Below, piece after piece: positions 24,548-33,101 of a stretch of DNA of 64,000 nt (its first letter is position 1; the number at the start of each line of letters is the position of its first letter). Origin of the DNA: Pyrococcus kukulkanii. Its GTDB lineage: Archaea > Methanobacteriota_B > Thermococci > Thermococcales > Thermococcaceae. Both the position numbers and the translations under genes were made by a program. The notes below the pieces were generated by a model. The model had not been told where the DNA came from and searched no databases. It worked only from the letters and a program-made list of their open reading frames with translations. The stretch lies in assembly GCF_041647995.1 (NCBI RefSeq), contig NZ_JARRIB010000002.1, positions 124,001-188,000 on the forward strand, written 5' to 3'.

Positions 24548-25175
24548 TTACCACTTTAGCTTCCAGGGCGTTGGATGCAGAACTCTTTCATTCACTAAGG
24601 GCCTCCACCACCACTCGTTTTCGAGGTACCACTTAACGGTCTCCTTTATCCCCTTTTCAAAGCTGTACTTTGGCCTCCACTTAAGTTCCCTCATTATCTT
24701 CCATGAGTCAAGAGAGTACCTAATATCGTGTCCTGTCCTCAACGAATTCTATCAAGGATTCATCCTTGCCCATAATCCTTAATATAGTTTTAACTACCTC
24801 AAGGTTTGTCTTCTCCTCTCCAGCTGAGATGTTGTAAACTTCTCTCGCCTCACCCTTAAGCAACACTGCTTCTATGGCTCGAACGTGGTCTTTAACGTAC
24901 AACCAGTCCCTAACGTTCTGCCCGCTCCCGTATATGGGCACCTTTAATCCCATGTTTGCCCTGATGATTGTCTTTGGTATGAGCTTCTCTGGGAACTGGT
25001 AGGGGCCATAGTTGTTGGTGCACCTTGTTATTGAGGCATTAAGTTTGTACGTCCTAGCCCAACCGAGTACGAGCATGTCACTTGCAGCTTTCGTTGCTGA
25101 ATAAGGAGAAGAGGGCATTAACCTATCCTCCTCCGTGAAGGAGCCCTTAAGAATGTCCCCATAAACTTCGTCAGT
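24548..25175 (-). pseudogene. rmlB: dTDP-glucose 4,6-dehydratase, C-terminal part (C-extein of an intein)
   Basis: Begins exactly after the intein with TDEVYGDILKGSFTEED, the catalytic Thr-Asp-Glu of RmlB, then SPYSATKAASDMLV (YxxxK), RCTNNYGPYQFPEKLIPKTI, GSGQNVRDWLYVKDH and the C-terminal ENEWWWRPLVNE. The frame breaks near 24735 (EDR to GHDIRYS; a few bases are missing). The N-terminal NAD-binding half, about 130 residues, is absent, replaced by unrelated sequence beyond the intein. The enzyme cannot be made. Confidence 0.92.
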
Positions 25176-25930
25176 ATTATGCAATAGAATTGGAACATTA
25201 CCATCGAAAAATTTGTGATTTCCTTCTATAACAATGTCATATACTGTTACTTTCTCTCTAATTTTAGTAATTTTCTTAACTTTTGCAACCCCAACATCTG
25301 AATCTACATATTTGTTCTTTCCTCGTATTACTCTTTTTGCAATTTCTTTCCCAATTAACCCGTTTTTCTTAAGTTCATATTTTGCAACAAACTGTTTGGG
25401 AAGTTAGGTCTTAACTAATTCTAATGGAATGCACTTTGAATGAGGTGTTCTCATTGGGTTGTTTTCATAATTTTCGGAAGAAATGACTAAGCCATGCATA
25501 ACCAAGTCATATTCCTCCCTTCTCTGTAATTCTCCCTTCATATTTTTACATGCCCTTTTGATGTATCTCGAGTTTATCCCCTTAAGCCTGGTTAACCACA
25601 CTAAACTAAATATGAGATTTGGGTTTATTGATGTGAACACCCTGCTACCATCCTTTCTTATATGAGCATCACCTTCATAACCTTCTAGCATCTTAGTTAT
25701 GTGTTCTTTCGATAGTTTCCACACCCACGAAGGAATACGCTCGTCTCCAGAGGTACTTCCCCACTCAGAGAAAATGGAATGTAAAACTTCCCCACCAAAC
25801 TCCAATTGATATACGTCTCCGTGTTTTTTCTCCTAATAACTGCCTTTTTATATCCAAAATATTTCTCTAACAATTTCTTTGCCTTTTTAAGGGATTCAAG
25901 ATCTTTTGTAGTTATTGCAACTTTTTTAGG
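25176..25930 (-). pseudogene. Intein relic (C-terminal endonuclease part and splicing end) in rmlB
   Basis: Read on the minus strand: KDLESLKKAKKLLEKYFGYK, then (after an A6 run near 25824; A7 restores the frame) HGDVYQLEFGGEVLHSIFSE, RIPSWVWKLSKEHITKMLEG with YEGDAHIR (second LAGLIDADG-type motif), then a TAA near 25407, and in the same frame LKKNGLIGKEIAKRVIRGK, VYDIVIEGNHKFFDGNVPIL (splicing block F) and LLHN at the end, followed by Thr. The His-Asn/Thr end is the canonical intein C-terminus. The N-terminal splicing domain and first half of the endonuclease are missing. Confidence 0.9.
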
Positions 25931-26328
25931 AGGCTGGTGAGGCTTATGGGAAGATGATGGATGACGTGCTCAAGAAGGCCAAAGAGTACTCCTTCGTCGT
26001 TGGACTCCTCGAAGACCTGTACACCCTCCTGTACTCTCAGGATGAGAGGCCCTTAGGAGTGTTCCCATATACCTTGATGTTGTCCTGCTGGAGGCCATTG
26101 AGAGGCATGTAAAGGTTTTGGGGATAGGTGAGATAAAACTAGGCTTTCTCAAAAAAGAACTTATCTCCCTGCCAGAGCACTTGCAGGGAAGAGGATCCCC
26201 TATCATCCGCAAGGACAGGAGGGGGACCAGTTGAGTTTGATCGGAGGCATCTACTACTTTACGCCCAATAACTCTAGAAGCCCTTTCCGTGTGGAATGAA
26301 GTTAGGAAGAGAAAGAAGGGCAAAGTTG
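25931..26328 (+). pseudogene. Fragment of an unrecognised gene at the rmlB/intein deletion junction
   Basis: The plus strand reads EAYGKMMDDVLKKAKEYSF then VVGLLEDLYTLLYSQDERPLG, and after a frame change near 26052 VPIYLDVVLLEAIERHVKVL, GEIKLGFLKKELISLPEHL. The sequence has the look of real coding DNA but lacks a start and a single frame. I do not recognise the family. It abuts the point where the intein homology is lost, so it probably arrived by the rearrangement that removed the rmlB 5' half. Confidence 0.45.
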
Positions 26329-26729
26329 CTACACATTCCCTGTGACTTGGCTCGGTAGCAATCTTCCCAAGTCCGTTTTGTCGAAATCTGAGTCAAAGCT
26401 CACTATTTTAAGACTGTATTTCTTAGCTAGGACATATTGATAGGCGTCATCAAAATCTATGTTAAATTTCTTTGACGCTCTAATAACATCTTTAAAATCA
26501 AAAACCGATAATCGCAGAACTGTGACACCTCCTCCCACAAAAACATCTTCTATGAACTGAAAATGTTATGCTTTCCTAATTTAAACCAAGATGATTCCAA
26601 TTGAATACAGAGAAAAAATCCGAAATATGGAGATACTCAGCCGGAACTCTTCTTAGGAAGTTTTCTGCTTCATGGGATTTCTCCTGTTCAAGAAGAATTT
26701 CGGGGAAAATGTTTGTATCTTAAGTACAT
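26329..26729 (-). pseudogene. vapC toxin with several frame breaks
   Basis: From 26729 the minus strand encodes, across frames, DTNIFPEILLEQEKSHEAEN then FLRRVPAEYLHISDFF, and from about 26540 VTVLRLSVFDFKDVIRASKK, FNIDFDDAYQYVLAKKYSLK and VSFDSDFDKTDLGR, ending at 26329. All PIN blocks are in order but at least three indels are needed. Pairs with the DUF2281 antitoxin remnant just upstream. Confidence 0.82.
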
Positions 26730-26730
26730 C

Positions 26731-26950
26731 CATTACCACCATTCAAGAGCTTTGTGCTGGAGCTCTACCGATGAATATTTATCTTTAAACTCTTTCAAAC
26801 CTCCTTTCCATGTAAGCCTTAGCCGTCCCTGTTTTTTCTTTGCTTTCCTTTCTAGTAGAAATTCTATGTAATCTATAACTTCCCTCTTGAGATCATCTGG
26901 CAATTTTTGGAAAAGTTCATATGCCTTCTTAAAACTATCTTTCTTTTATC
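26731..26950 (-). pseudogene. DUF2281-type antitoxin remnant
   Basis: Reads SFKKAYELFQKLPDDLKREV then IDYIEFLLERKAKKKQGRLR, LTWKGGLKEFKDKYSSVELQ and HKALEWW before a stop near the toxin start. This is the DUF2281 antitoxin pattern in full apart from its first residues; the start codon has been lost near 26950. Partner of the broken toxin at 26329-26729. Confidence 0.78.
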
Positions 26951-27022
26951 CCCTACAAACCCAGGGTTATCTTCTAAGAAAAGTGCTTGGTGTTGCTCAG
27001 GAAGAAGATTCCAAGCTGGAAG

Positions 27023-27370
27023 TCAAGGGACCTTCCGAAATCCATGAGCCTCGAAGTCCTTGTCGAAGGTGAAGGCGTTACTCCAAGGCCCTCCATTATG
27101 GCAGAGCTTAGGTAGACCACCAGATCCATGCCATCGTGATCTTCAAACATCTCGAAAACCTCCCAGGCCTTGCTCCAGTCGTCTCAATGATTAAGAATTA
27201 TCCTCTTCAACTCAAGGACAACCCTCTTTCCCACCCTCTTTGAAGCACCGTTGAGGAACTTCATCAGGGCAGGGCAGCCAATTACAAATTTTACCTCCTC
27301 AGCCACGCGCTCCTCGAAAAAACGGCCTTGACATTGTTCTTATCCCGCTTACTGAAAAATGTCATCTCCA
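27023..27370 (-). pseudogene. vapC toxin remnant related to the 47375-47803 toxin
   Basis: Minus-strand blocks FFSKRDKNNVKAV, VKFVIGCPALMKFLNGASKR, VGKRVVLELKRIILNH, WSKAWEVFEMFEDHDGMDLV and FDKDFEAHGFRKVP match the toxin at 47375-47803 in order (RFVVGRPVLMEFLNGTSKR, FEDHDGMDLVDCL, FDHDFEIYGFYRVP). Frame breaks near 27185 and 27070 kill it. No antitoxin is visible upstream. Confidence 0.85.
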
Positions 27371-27409
27371 GCAGAGGGTGGGAATTGTCTTTGCTGAATT
27401 TATTTTAGT

Positions 27410-27457
27410 GTATCCTATGTATCCTAAACTTTATAAAATATAACATACAAAGGATAC
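27410..27457 (+). promoter_or_regulatory. TATA box framed by GTATCCT / AGGATAC repeats
   Basis: GTATCCT at 27410-27416 and 27419-27425, TATA element CTTTATAAAATATA at 27429-27442, AGGATAC at 27451-27457, ATG at 27461. The same half-site precedes the dead paralogue at 9915-10381. A regulator bound to these would cover the TATA box and start. Confidence 0.75.
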
Positions 27458-27460
27458 AGC

Positions 27461-28039
27461 ATGAGGGCTCCAATACTGAAGGAGAAGATATTGAGGGAGT
27501 TGGCGGTTAAAGGAGAAACTTCTGTTAAAGAGCTTTTAGCCAAATTTAAGGTTAACAGGCCTTACCTTTACAGGATCCTCAGATCATTGGAGAGCAACGG
27601 TGCTATAATTTTGGAGATGGGGAAAATAAAGGTTGTTGACAAAAAAGCTCTCCTCTATACTTGGGGAGAGGAGAAGAGGAAGATATTTCAGGTTATTAAA
27701 GGAGCAACATACAGGGTAAGGCCGAAAAAGGTTAGGGACTTTGTGGTGTTCTCTGGTACGTCGGCGTTATGGGTTCTTGGAAAGGTTCTGGAGCCAAGCT
27801 TTGGGACGGCGTACATTAAAAAAGATGATTTTGATATGTTAAAGCAGATTGGGATCAAAAGAGAGGGGTATCCCATCAGGTTCTACTCCTATGATGAGGA
27901 TGTTTTTAACTATACGATAGGCATAAGAGGGTATAGGATTGCAACAATTGAGCAGATTATTGCCGATTCCATTGGAGAGGGGATGTATACGAGGATCATA
28001 GAAGAACTGCTGGAGGAGATAGAACAATGGAAGAGATAG
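27461..28039 (+). CDS. Winged-helix regulator of an AbiE-like pair (putative antitoxin)
   Basis: 192 residues. N-terminal winged helix MRAPILKEKILRELAVKGET, VKELLAKFKVNRPYLYRIL, then a second domain with FVVFSGTSALWVLGKVLEPS and YDEDVFNYTIGIRGYRIATI. It overlaps the next gene, a nucleotidyltransferase-like protein, by 13 bases. Regulator plus nucleotidyltransferase is the AbiEi/AbiEii (type IV TA) layout, so this is probably the antitoxin and autorepressor. Two damaged copies lie at 7727-8306 and 9915-10381. I assign the family by architecture, not by clear similarity to AbiEi. Confidence 0.7.
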   Translation: MRAPILKEKILRELAVKGETSVKELLAKFKVNRPYLYRILRSLESNGAIILEMGKIKVVDKKALLYTWGEEKRKIFQVIKGATYRVRPKKVRDFVVFSGTSALWVLGKVLEPSFGTAYIKKDDFDMLKQIGIKREGYPIRFYSYDEDVFNYTIGIRGYRIATIEQIIADSIGEGMYTRIIEELLEEIEQWKR

Positions 28040-28785
28040 CGGTGAGGAGCTGGAACAATCCGATAATTAAGGAATCCTACGATTGGATGCTGAAAGTTGG
28101 CAGAGAACTGAAGGAGGAGCTTGTGTTAGTGGGAGGGTGGGCAACTTACCTTCAAGCTCAGAAATTGAAGAGTATGTCACTTCCCTCTCTAGACATTGAT
28201 TTTGTTGCTTTGAAGGAAAATTTTAGGACTATTGAAAAACATTTGCTGGCAAACAACTTTGTGCCAGTTGGTCTTAGATATATTAAATATTACCACGAAA
28301 CACTGGACGGAGGATTAAAGGAGATATGTTTTGAGGAGTCCAAACGGATTCCTCCATATGAGCTCAGGGAACTGTTTTTGGACATCTTATGGGACGAAAA
28401 GATAAGTCCAATGAGCTTTACACACCCCTACGTTAAGGTGATTTTTGAAAAAGAACTTTACGATGAAATTGAAGGTGTTAGTGTTGCCCTTCCTGAGGTT
28501 ATCTTGTCGATGAAGTTTCTGATAGAGAAAAACAAGTACCGAGGACAAAAGCAGTTGAAAGACCTAGTGGATATTTATGTATTGGCCGTTAGTCCTGAAG
28601 AGCTGGACTTTGAGGTGTTTAAACTTCTGTACTCCAAGGAAAAATTTGACCTGAATTGGGTAGTTCAATATTTCAAGGAAAACGAGGAGTTCTTAGCTTC
28701 GGTAGCACGTGAGCTGGGGATAGTGTTTGATAGAGAGGAGTTTTTGTTCGTTATCAGCGAGCTGAAAGAAAGCTTAAAGGGGTGA
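28027..28785 (+). CDS. Nucleotidyltransferase-fold protein, AbiEii-like (putative toxin)
   Basis: 252 residues. Early block VLVGGWATYLQ followed 14 residues later by LDIDFVAL gives the GG...DxD pattern of the nucleotidyltransferase superfamily (AbiEii/DUF1814-like), near residues 38-66. Later helical blocks (LPEVILSMKFLIEKNKYRG, KQLKDLVDIYVLAVSPEEL) match the usual AbiEii KxxDxxD region. AbiEii toxins transfer nucleotides to RNA and are restrained by AbiEi. Intact and coupled to the regulator upstream, so this is the one complete copy of this family in the window. Confidence 0.7.
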   Translation: MEEIAVRSWNNPIIKESYDWMLKVGRELKEELVLVGGWATYLQAQKLKSMSLPSLDIDFVALKENFRTIEKHLLANNFVPVGLRYIKYYHETLDGGLKEICFEESKRIPPYELRELFLDILWDEKISPMSFTHPYVKVIFEKELYDEIEGVSVALPEVILSMKFLIEKNKYRGQKQLKDLVDIYVLAVSPEELDFEVFKLLYSKEKFDLNWVVQYFKENEEFLASVARELGIVFDREEFLFVISELKESLKG

Positions 28786-28896
28786 GCTCAATGAGCAAGG
28801 CAGGCAAAGCTCTATTGCACAAGGAACGAAGATTGTCTTTGGAGGAGTAATTTATAGAGAGACTTAAAGTTTAATAAGATCAACGGAGGGTAACCC

Positions 28897-30357
28897 GTGA
28901 ACTCAGAAAGGACACTATTTATTAAACACTTGGGTCTCTTGGGACTAACAAATGTCGTAAACACATTAATTGGAATCATGCTAATTCCCATATTTACAAA
29001 AGGGAGACCTTTAGAGGACTATGGGACATGGGTTCAGATAAATGTTTCGTTAACGCTGATACCTGGGTTAACGTGTTTAGGTTTGCCGTATACGCTAGTC
29101 AGATACATCGCCGGAGAAAAAGACAAGAGTAAAACTAGAGAAGCTGTGTATTCCATATTCTTTGTTGTCCTTGCAGTCAATGCTGTTTTAGCGCCATTAT
29201 TTGCTTATTTAATAATAAAATATTTTGGTAATAATGAACTAAGGCTAGTGCCCATATTTGCTATCCTACTGTTTATTCAAGCCATTAGTGCGGTCGGATG
29301 GAATTATCTAAGGGCTCTTCAAAAAATAAGAAAATATTCCATCTTGATGATACTACAAAACTTGTTGACGGGAGCTGGGGTGGGATATGCCATCGTAAAT
29401 GGTTATGGCATTTATGGCGCGTTGTTGGCTCTCTTTGCTGTTAGGTTCCTGATGCTTGTTATCTTACTTTATGAAATTGTCTCTGATCTGGGGGTTTACA
29501 TGCCGAGATTTACTTATATGAAAGAATTCCTAAGGTTTGGACTGCCGACGATTCCTGGTAATCTCTCAGCTTGGATTGTATCCTCAAGTGATAGATATTT
29601 GATAGGTTATTATTTAGGAGTTAAATACGTTGGATACTACAACCCGGCCTATTCATTGGGAAGCTTGCTGAACTTCATAATCGGGCCGTTGGGATTTCTT
29701 TTACCCGCAACTCTCTCAAAATTATATGAGGAAGGAAAAACTGATGAGGTTAGGCTTTATTTAGGGTATATCTTGAAATACTACTTAATAATTGCCATTC
29801 CCGCCGTGTTTGGTCTTTCAATCCTTGCCAAACCAATACTTACAATATTCTCAACCCAAGAAATAGCTGAAAAGTCTTATTTGGTTGTTCCTTTTGTTGC
29901 TCTTGGAATTTTGTTCTGGGGATTATACACATTATTCGTGCAAATAATAGTGTTACTAAAACAAACTGAAAATATTGGGAAAATTTGGATGTTCTCAGCA
30001 TTCCTTAATTTTGTTGGTAATATTATTTTGATCCCGAAACTAGGTATAATTGGGGCTGCAATAACTACCTTAATTTCATATGTTACTAGCTTTTGGTATA
30101 TTTGGAGAATCTCATGTCAGTTATGGAGCAGTAATCTGTTCGAAAATCTCAAAATATCCATTTTGAAGGTTCTTTTTGCTACAGCTGTAATGAGTGCTGT
30201 TTGTATATGTTGTAGTTTGACATTAGAGTTGGAGACCTCTCTATTCCAGATATTCTTTACTGGTAGTATGGGCCTCTTGTCCTATGTGACTATGTTATTC
30301 CTATTACGCGTGCTTACTAGACAAGATATAGAAATAGTAAAGAGATATTTTAGATAA
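28897..30357 (+). CDS. Polysaccharide flippase (Wzx/MATE-like)
   Basis: 486 residues with about 14 membrane helices; polysaccharide biosynthesis family. GTG 28897 start (GGAGGG ahead): MNSERTLFIKHLGLLGLTNV. Blocks typical of the family: FGLPTIPGNLSAWIVSSSDR near residue 210, GYYNPAYSLGSLLNFII, and FLNFVGNIILIPKLGIIGAA near 368. Carries lipid-linked sugar units across the membrane. It converges with the minus-strand glycan operon that ends 13 bases beyond it, whose product it presumably exports. Codon use is more AT-rich than the flanks. Confidence 0.92.
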   Translation: MNSERTLFIKHLGLLGLTNVVNTLIGIMLIPIFTKGRPLEDYGTWVQINVSLTLIPGLTCLGLPYTLVRYIAGEKDKSKTREAVYSIFFVVLAVNAVLAPLFAYLIIKYFGNNELRLVPIFAILLFIQAISAVGWNYLRALQKIRKYSILMILQNLLTGAGVGYAIVNGYGIYGALLALFAVRFLMLVILLYEIVSDLGVYMPRFTYMKEFLRFGLPTIPGNLSAWIVSSSDRYLIGYYLGVKYVGYYNPAYSLGSLLNFIIGPLGFLLPATLSKLYEEGKTDEVRLYLGYILKYYLIIAIPAVFGLSILAKPILTIFSTQEIAEKSYLVVPFVALGILFWGLYTLFVQIIVLLKQTENIGKIWMFSAFLNFVGNIILIPKLGIIGAAITTLISYVTSFWYIWRISCQLWSSNLFENLKISILKVLFATAVMSAVCICCSLTLELETSLFQIFFTGSMGLLSYVTMLFLLRVLTRQDIEIVKRYFR

Positions 30358-30370
30358 ATTCAAAGTTAGA

Positions 30371-31441
30371 CTACTTTTTAAACTGGATCTTGTTAAATGT
30401 CAATACCTCATCCTCTTCAATGTCATCTAAGGCTATTCCTCCTATTACATGGTCAATCATCCATGGTGGAATTCCTGTTCCTGGTCTTTTCCACGTAATA
30501 TCCTCTTCCTCAATGACCTTTCCCTTAGGAATGTGTCTTTTAGCAACTAAGCTTCTTCTTGCATATTTTCTTGAGACTTCTTCACTTGGTAGATAATGCT
30601 TTTCAAATTTTCCAATAATTCTCTTAATGAACTTCATTTTTTCAATAACTCTCTTTAAGTCGTGATAGTCCATTGCATGATAGTGGTCATTTCCAGGCAA
30701 ACTCTTGTTCCATGTATAATGTTTCTCAATAACTTGAGCACCTAAAAGCCATGCTGTTATCAAAACCTCATCAACATGCTCCGGAAGTGTATGATCTGAG
30801 TAACCGATAATATAATCCGGAAATAATTCTCTCATTTTTTTAATGGCTCCAAGGTTGGCATTTTCGTACTTTGTTGGGTAGTTTAGAACACAATGTAAAA
30901 GAATTATTTGATCGTTTCCTTCTTCTTTGATCCATTCAATGGCTCTCCAAATTTCAGAAATCGTTGAAGCACCAGTTGAAAGTATAATCGGCTTTCCTTT
31001 CTTGGCGATGTACTTTAAGAATGGTTTGTTAGTTATGTCGGCAGAAGCTATCTTATAAGCCGGAACCAGAGGTTCTAAGAAGTCAGCACTCTCTATATCA
31101 AAGGGAGTAGCGAGGAAGTCAATTTTGTATGCTTTGGCGTAATCTGCTAGCTCCTCAAACTCATTCTTCCAGAATTTGTCATACTTCTTGAACAGCTCGT
31201 ATTGGGACTTCGTTGGCTCTTTTGTTGTATCCCAGTACGCTGGAGAGTATTTTGATGCTAGGGTTTCTGCTTTGTAAACTTGGAACTTTATTGAATCTCC
31301 TCCGGCTCTGGCAACCTCTTCAATCATTTGTTTTGCTCTTTCGATGTCTCCCTCATGGTTTACGCCAGCTTCTGCAATGATATAGGGCAAGTCGAATTCG
31401 TTTCTCTTGATAACTCTTTTACCAAGCTTGATCTCTCTCAT
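30371..31441 (-). CDS. NeuB-family nonulosonic acid synthase
   Basis: 356 residues: condenses a six-carbon N-acyl sugar with phosphoenolpyruvate to a nine-carbon sialic-acid-like sugar (neuraminate, legionaminate or pseudaminate). TIM barrel with YIIAEAGVNHEGDIERAKQM, GGDSIKFQVYKAETLA, FLATPFDIESADFLE, PIILSTGASTISEI and GYSDHTLPEHV; C-terminal SAF (antifreeze-like) domain begins RSLVAKRHIPKGKVIEEEDI. Overlaps the NeuA-PseG gene by 23 bases. Last gene of the operon. Which sugar is made cannot be read from this gene; the PseG-like fusion partner points to pseudaminate- or legionaminate-type chemistry. Confidence 0.93.
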   Translation of the reverse strand: MREIKLGKRVIKRNEFDLPYIIAEAGVNHEGDIERAKQMIEEVARAGGDSIKFQVYKAETLASKYSPAYWDTTKEPTKSQYELFKKYDKFWKNEFEELADYAKAYKIDFLATPFDIESADFLEPLVPAYKIASADITNKPFLKYIAKKGKPIILSTGASTISEIWRAIEWIKEEGNDQIILLHCVLNYPTKYENANLGAIKKMRELFPDYIIGYSDHTLPEHVDEVLITAWLLGAQVIEKHYTWNKSLPGNDHYHAMDYHDLKRVIEKMKFIKRIIGKFEKHYLPSEEVSRKYARRSLVAKRHIPKGKVIEEEDITWKRPGTGIPPWMIDHVIGGIALDDIEEDEVLTFNKIQFKK

Positions 31442-33101
31442 TCTTCCACCTCCAATACTCGGAGAGTATTTCGTTGATAACTCTGTTAATCCCCTGTCTT
31501 ATAACTTTAGAGGCCTCAATTTGTGCCAAGTACATTCTTTTTCTTAAGTATGAGTCATTAGCGATTTCTTTAATAGTGTTTAATATATCTTCTTGATTTA
31601 CTGTGCAAGCAATTCCGAGGTATTTAATTCCTCTATGATATCGAGCAAACAAATGTAAAGTTTCTCTATCATTCTGAGCAATGCTGATTGTGGGAATCCC
31701 CATAGCTGTTAGTTCATAGATAGTCCGGCCATTAGACGTTATTGCAATGTCTGCTCTTCTCATTAATCTAGGCATGTTTTTGACATTTTGATGTACTTCA
31801 ATATGCTCCTTCCAGGTATTTAACCTATTTAATAATGTTATTAGTTCCGCCTTATGGGAGTACCCTGGCCCTATTACCGTGATCACTCTTTCTATTGATG
31901 TCTCTGAGAAAATTTCCGGTACAAGCTGCAAAACTTTGCATGTTAAATTATTTTGATCCACACCTCCAAAACTTATGAATAATGTTTTTGGGGGATCCCT
32001 AAATTCTATCGGGGAATATAAGTAGAATTTCTCGTTTAAACATTCGTACTCATAACCAAATCTGTGATTGGGGTTTGGATTAGTTTTTTCATATAAAGCA
32101 TTAAAGACTAAATGTGCCTCATCGGCACCTTCACCAAGATCCTCAAAATTGACTACAAAAACTCCAAGCTCCTTTAACTTTTTGATATACCCAAAATCTG
32201 TATCAAGGATATCGTTTATTACAATATCGGGATGTATCTCTGCAATTCTTTTAATGAGATTATCCTTCGAGGTGACAATAACCTGATACCCTGCATCGTG
32301 TATCACTTTTATTGCCTGCTCATTGCTTTCATAAGTTAAGAAAAGAACCTCGTGACCAATAAATCTGTCCGCAAGAGTTAACGTTCTATAAATGTGCCCC
32401 ATACCAATTTTTTCATTTCCGTTAACCACAAACAGGATTTTTAACCTACGCAGGAATGTTTCAGCAATAAGCCAGTCTATAGGTGTGTCTATGTCTAAAC
32501 CTTCAATCTCGTCCAAAATAAAAATTCCAATATTTCTACCAAATCTGGAATCCTTTGTTATGAATTCTCGTTTTGTTATTAAAAATGCTCCCGTCTCTTT
32601 GTATTTTTTAGGAAGCCATTGTCGGTTTAATCTCTCTTTGTAATCTGGGACAATTTTGGTGCCCTCTTCTTTCCAGTATAAATGAGTAGCATCTATCACG
32701 GGAACTAAGGTGTCCAAATTTTCAGAAATGAATTTTTCAATAGCTCTATCTAATGTCTTTGGCTTTAGCAGGGGGGATGTAGGCTGAAGAGTTACAACTA
32801 CGTCATACTGCTTGTTTAGCATGTTTTCCATATAAATTGTAGCATCCCAAATTACTGGATCTAACGTTATATTATCCAATGCTAATTCGGGAGGCCGCTT
32901 CCTGAGATAAACTGGGAAATTTGAGGCGTATTCCAGTATATCTTCGTCATCGGAGGTTATCACAACATCCGTTATGTACTTGCTCTGTAAAGCATTCTGG
33001 ATCTGATAATAAATCAATGGTTTTCCTCCTAATAAGCGGAGATTTTTTCTTCGTATGCCTTTGGAACCCCCGCGGGCAGGTATAACGGCTAATATGTCCA
33101 T
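31419..33101 (-). CDS. Fused CMP-nonulosonate cytidylyltransferase and PseG-like nucleotide-sugar hydrolase
   Basis: 560 residues, two enzymes. Residues 1-225: NeuA/PseF cytidylyltransferase, MDILAVIPARGGSKGIRRKN, VVITSDDEDIL, VVTLQPTSPLLKP, which activates the nine-carbon sugar as CMP-sugar. Residues about 230-560: PseG/SpsG-like GT-B hydrolase, ILFVVNGNEKIGMGHIYRTL, FISFGGVDQNNLT, and NMPRLMRRADIAITSNGRTI, which releases UDP from a UDP-diacetamido sugar just before the NeuB step. The two activities flank NeuB in the pathway, so the fusion is logical. Enzymes for the earlier steps (dehydratase, aminotransferase, acetyltransferase) are not in the window. Confidence 0.92.
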   Translation of the reverse strand: MDILAVIPARGGSKGIRRKNLRLLGGKPLIYYQIQNALQSKYITDVVITSDDEDILEYASNFPVYLRKRPPELALDNITLDPVIWDATIYMENMLNKQYDVVVTLQPTSPLLKPKTLDRAIEKFISENLDTLVPVIDATHLYWKEEGTKIVPDYKERLNRQWLPKKYKETGAFLITKREFITKDSRFGRNIGIFILDEIEGLDIDTPIDWLIAETFLRRLKILFVVNGNEKIGMGHIYRTLTLADRFIGHEVLFLTYESNEQAIKVIHDAGYQVIVTSKDNLIKRIAEIHPDIVINDILDTDFGYIKKLKELGVFVVNFEDLGEGADEAHLVFNALYEKTNPNPNHRFGYEYECLNEKFYLYSPIEFRDPPKTLFISFGGVDQNNLTCKVLQLVPEIFSETSIERVITVIGPGYSHKAELITLLNRLNTWKEHIEVHQNVKNMPRLMRRADIAITSNGRTIYELTAMGIPTISIAQNDRETLHLFARYHRGIKYLGIACTVNQEDILNTIKEIANDSYLRKRMYLAQIEASKVIRQGINRVINEILSEYWRWKNERDQAW

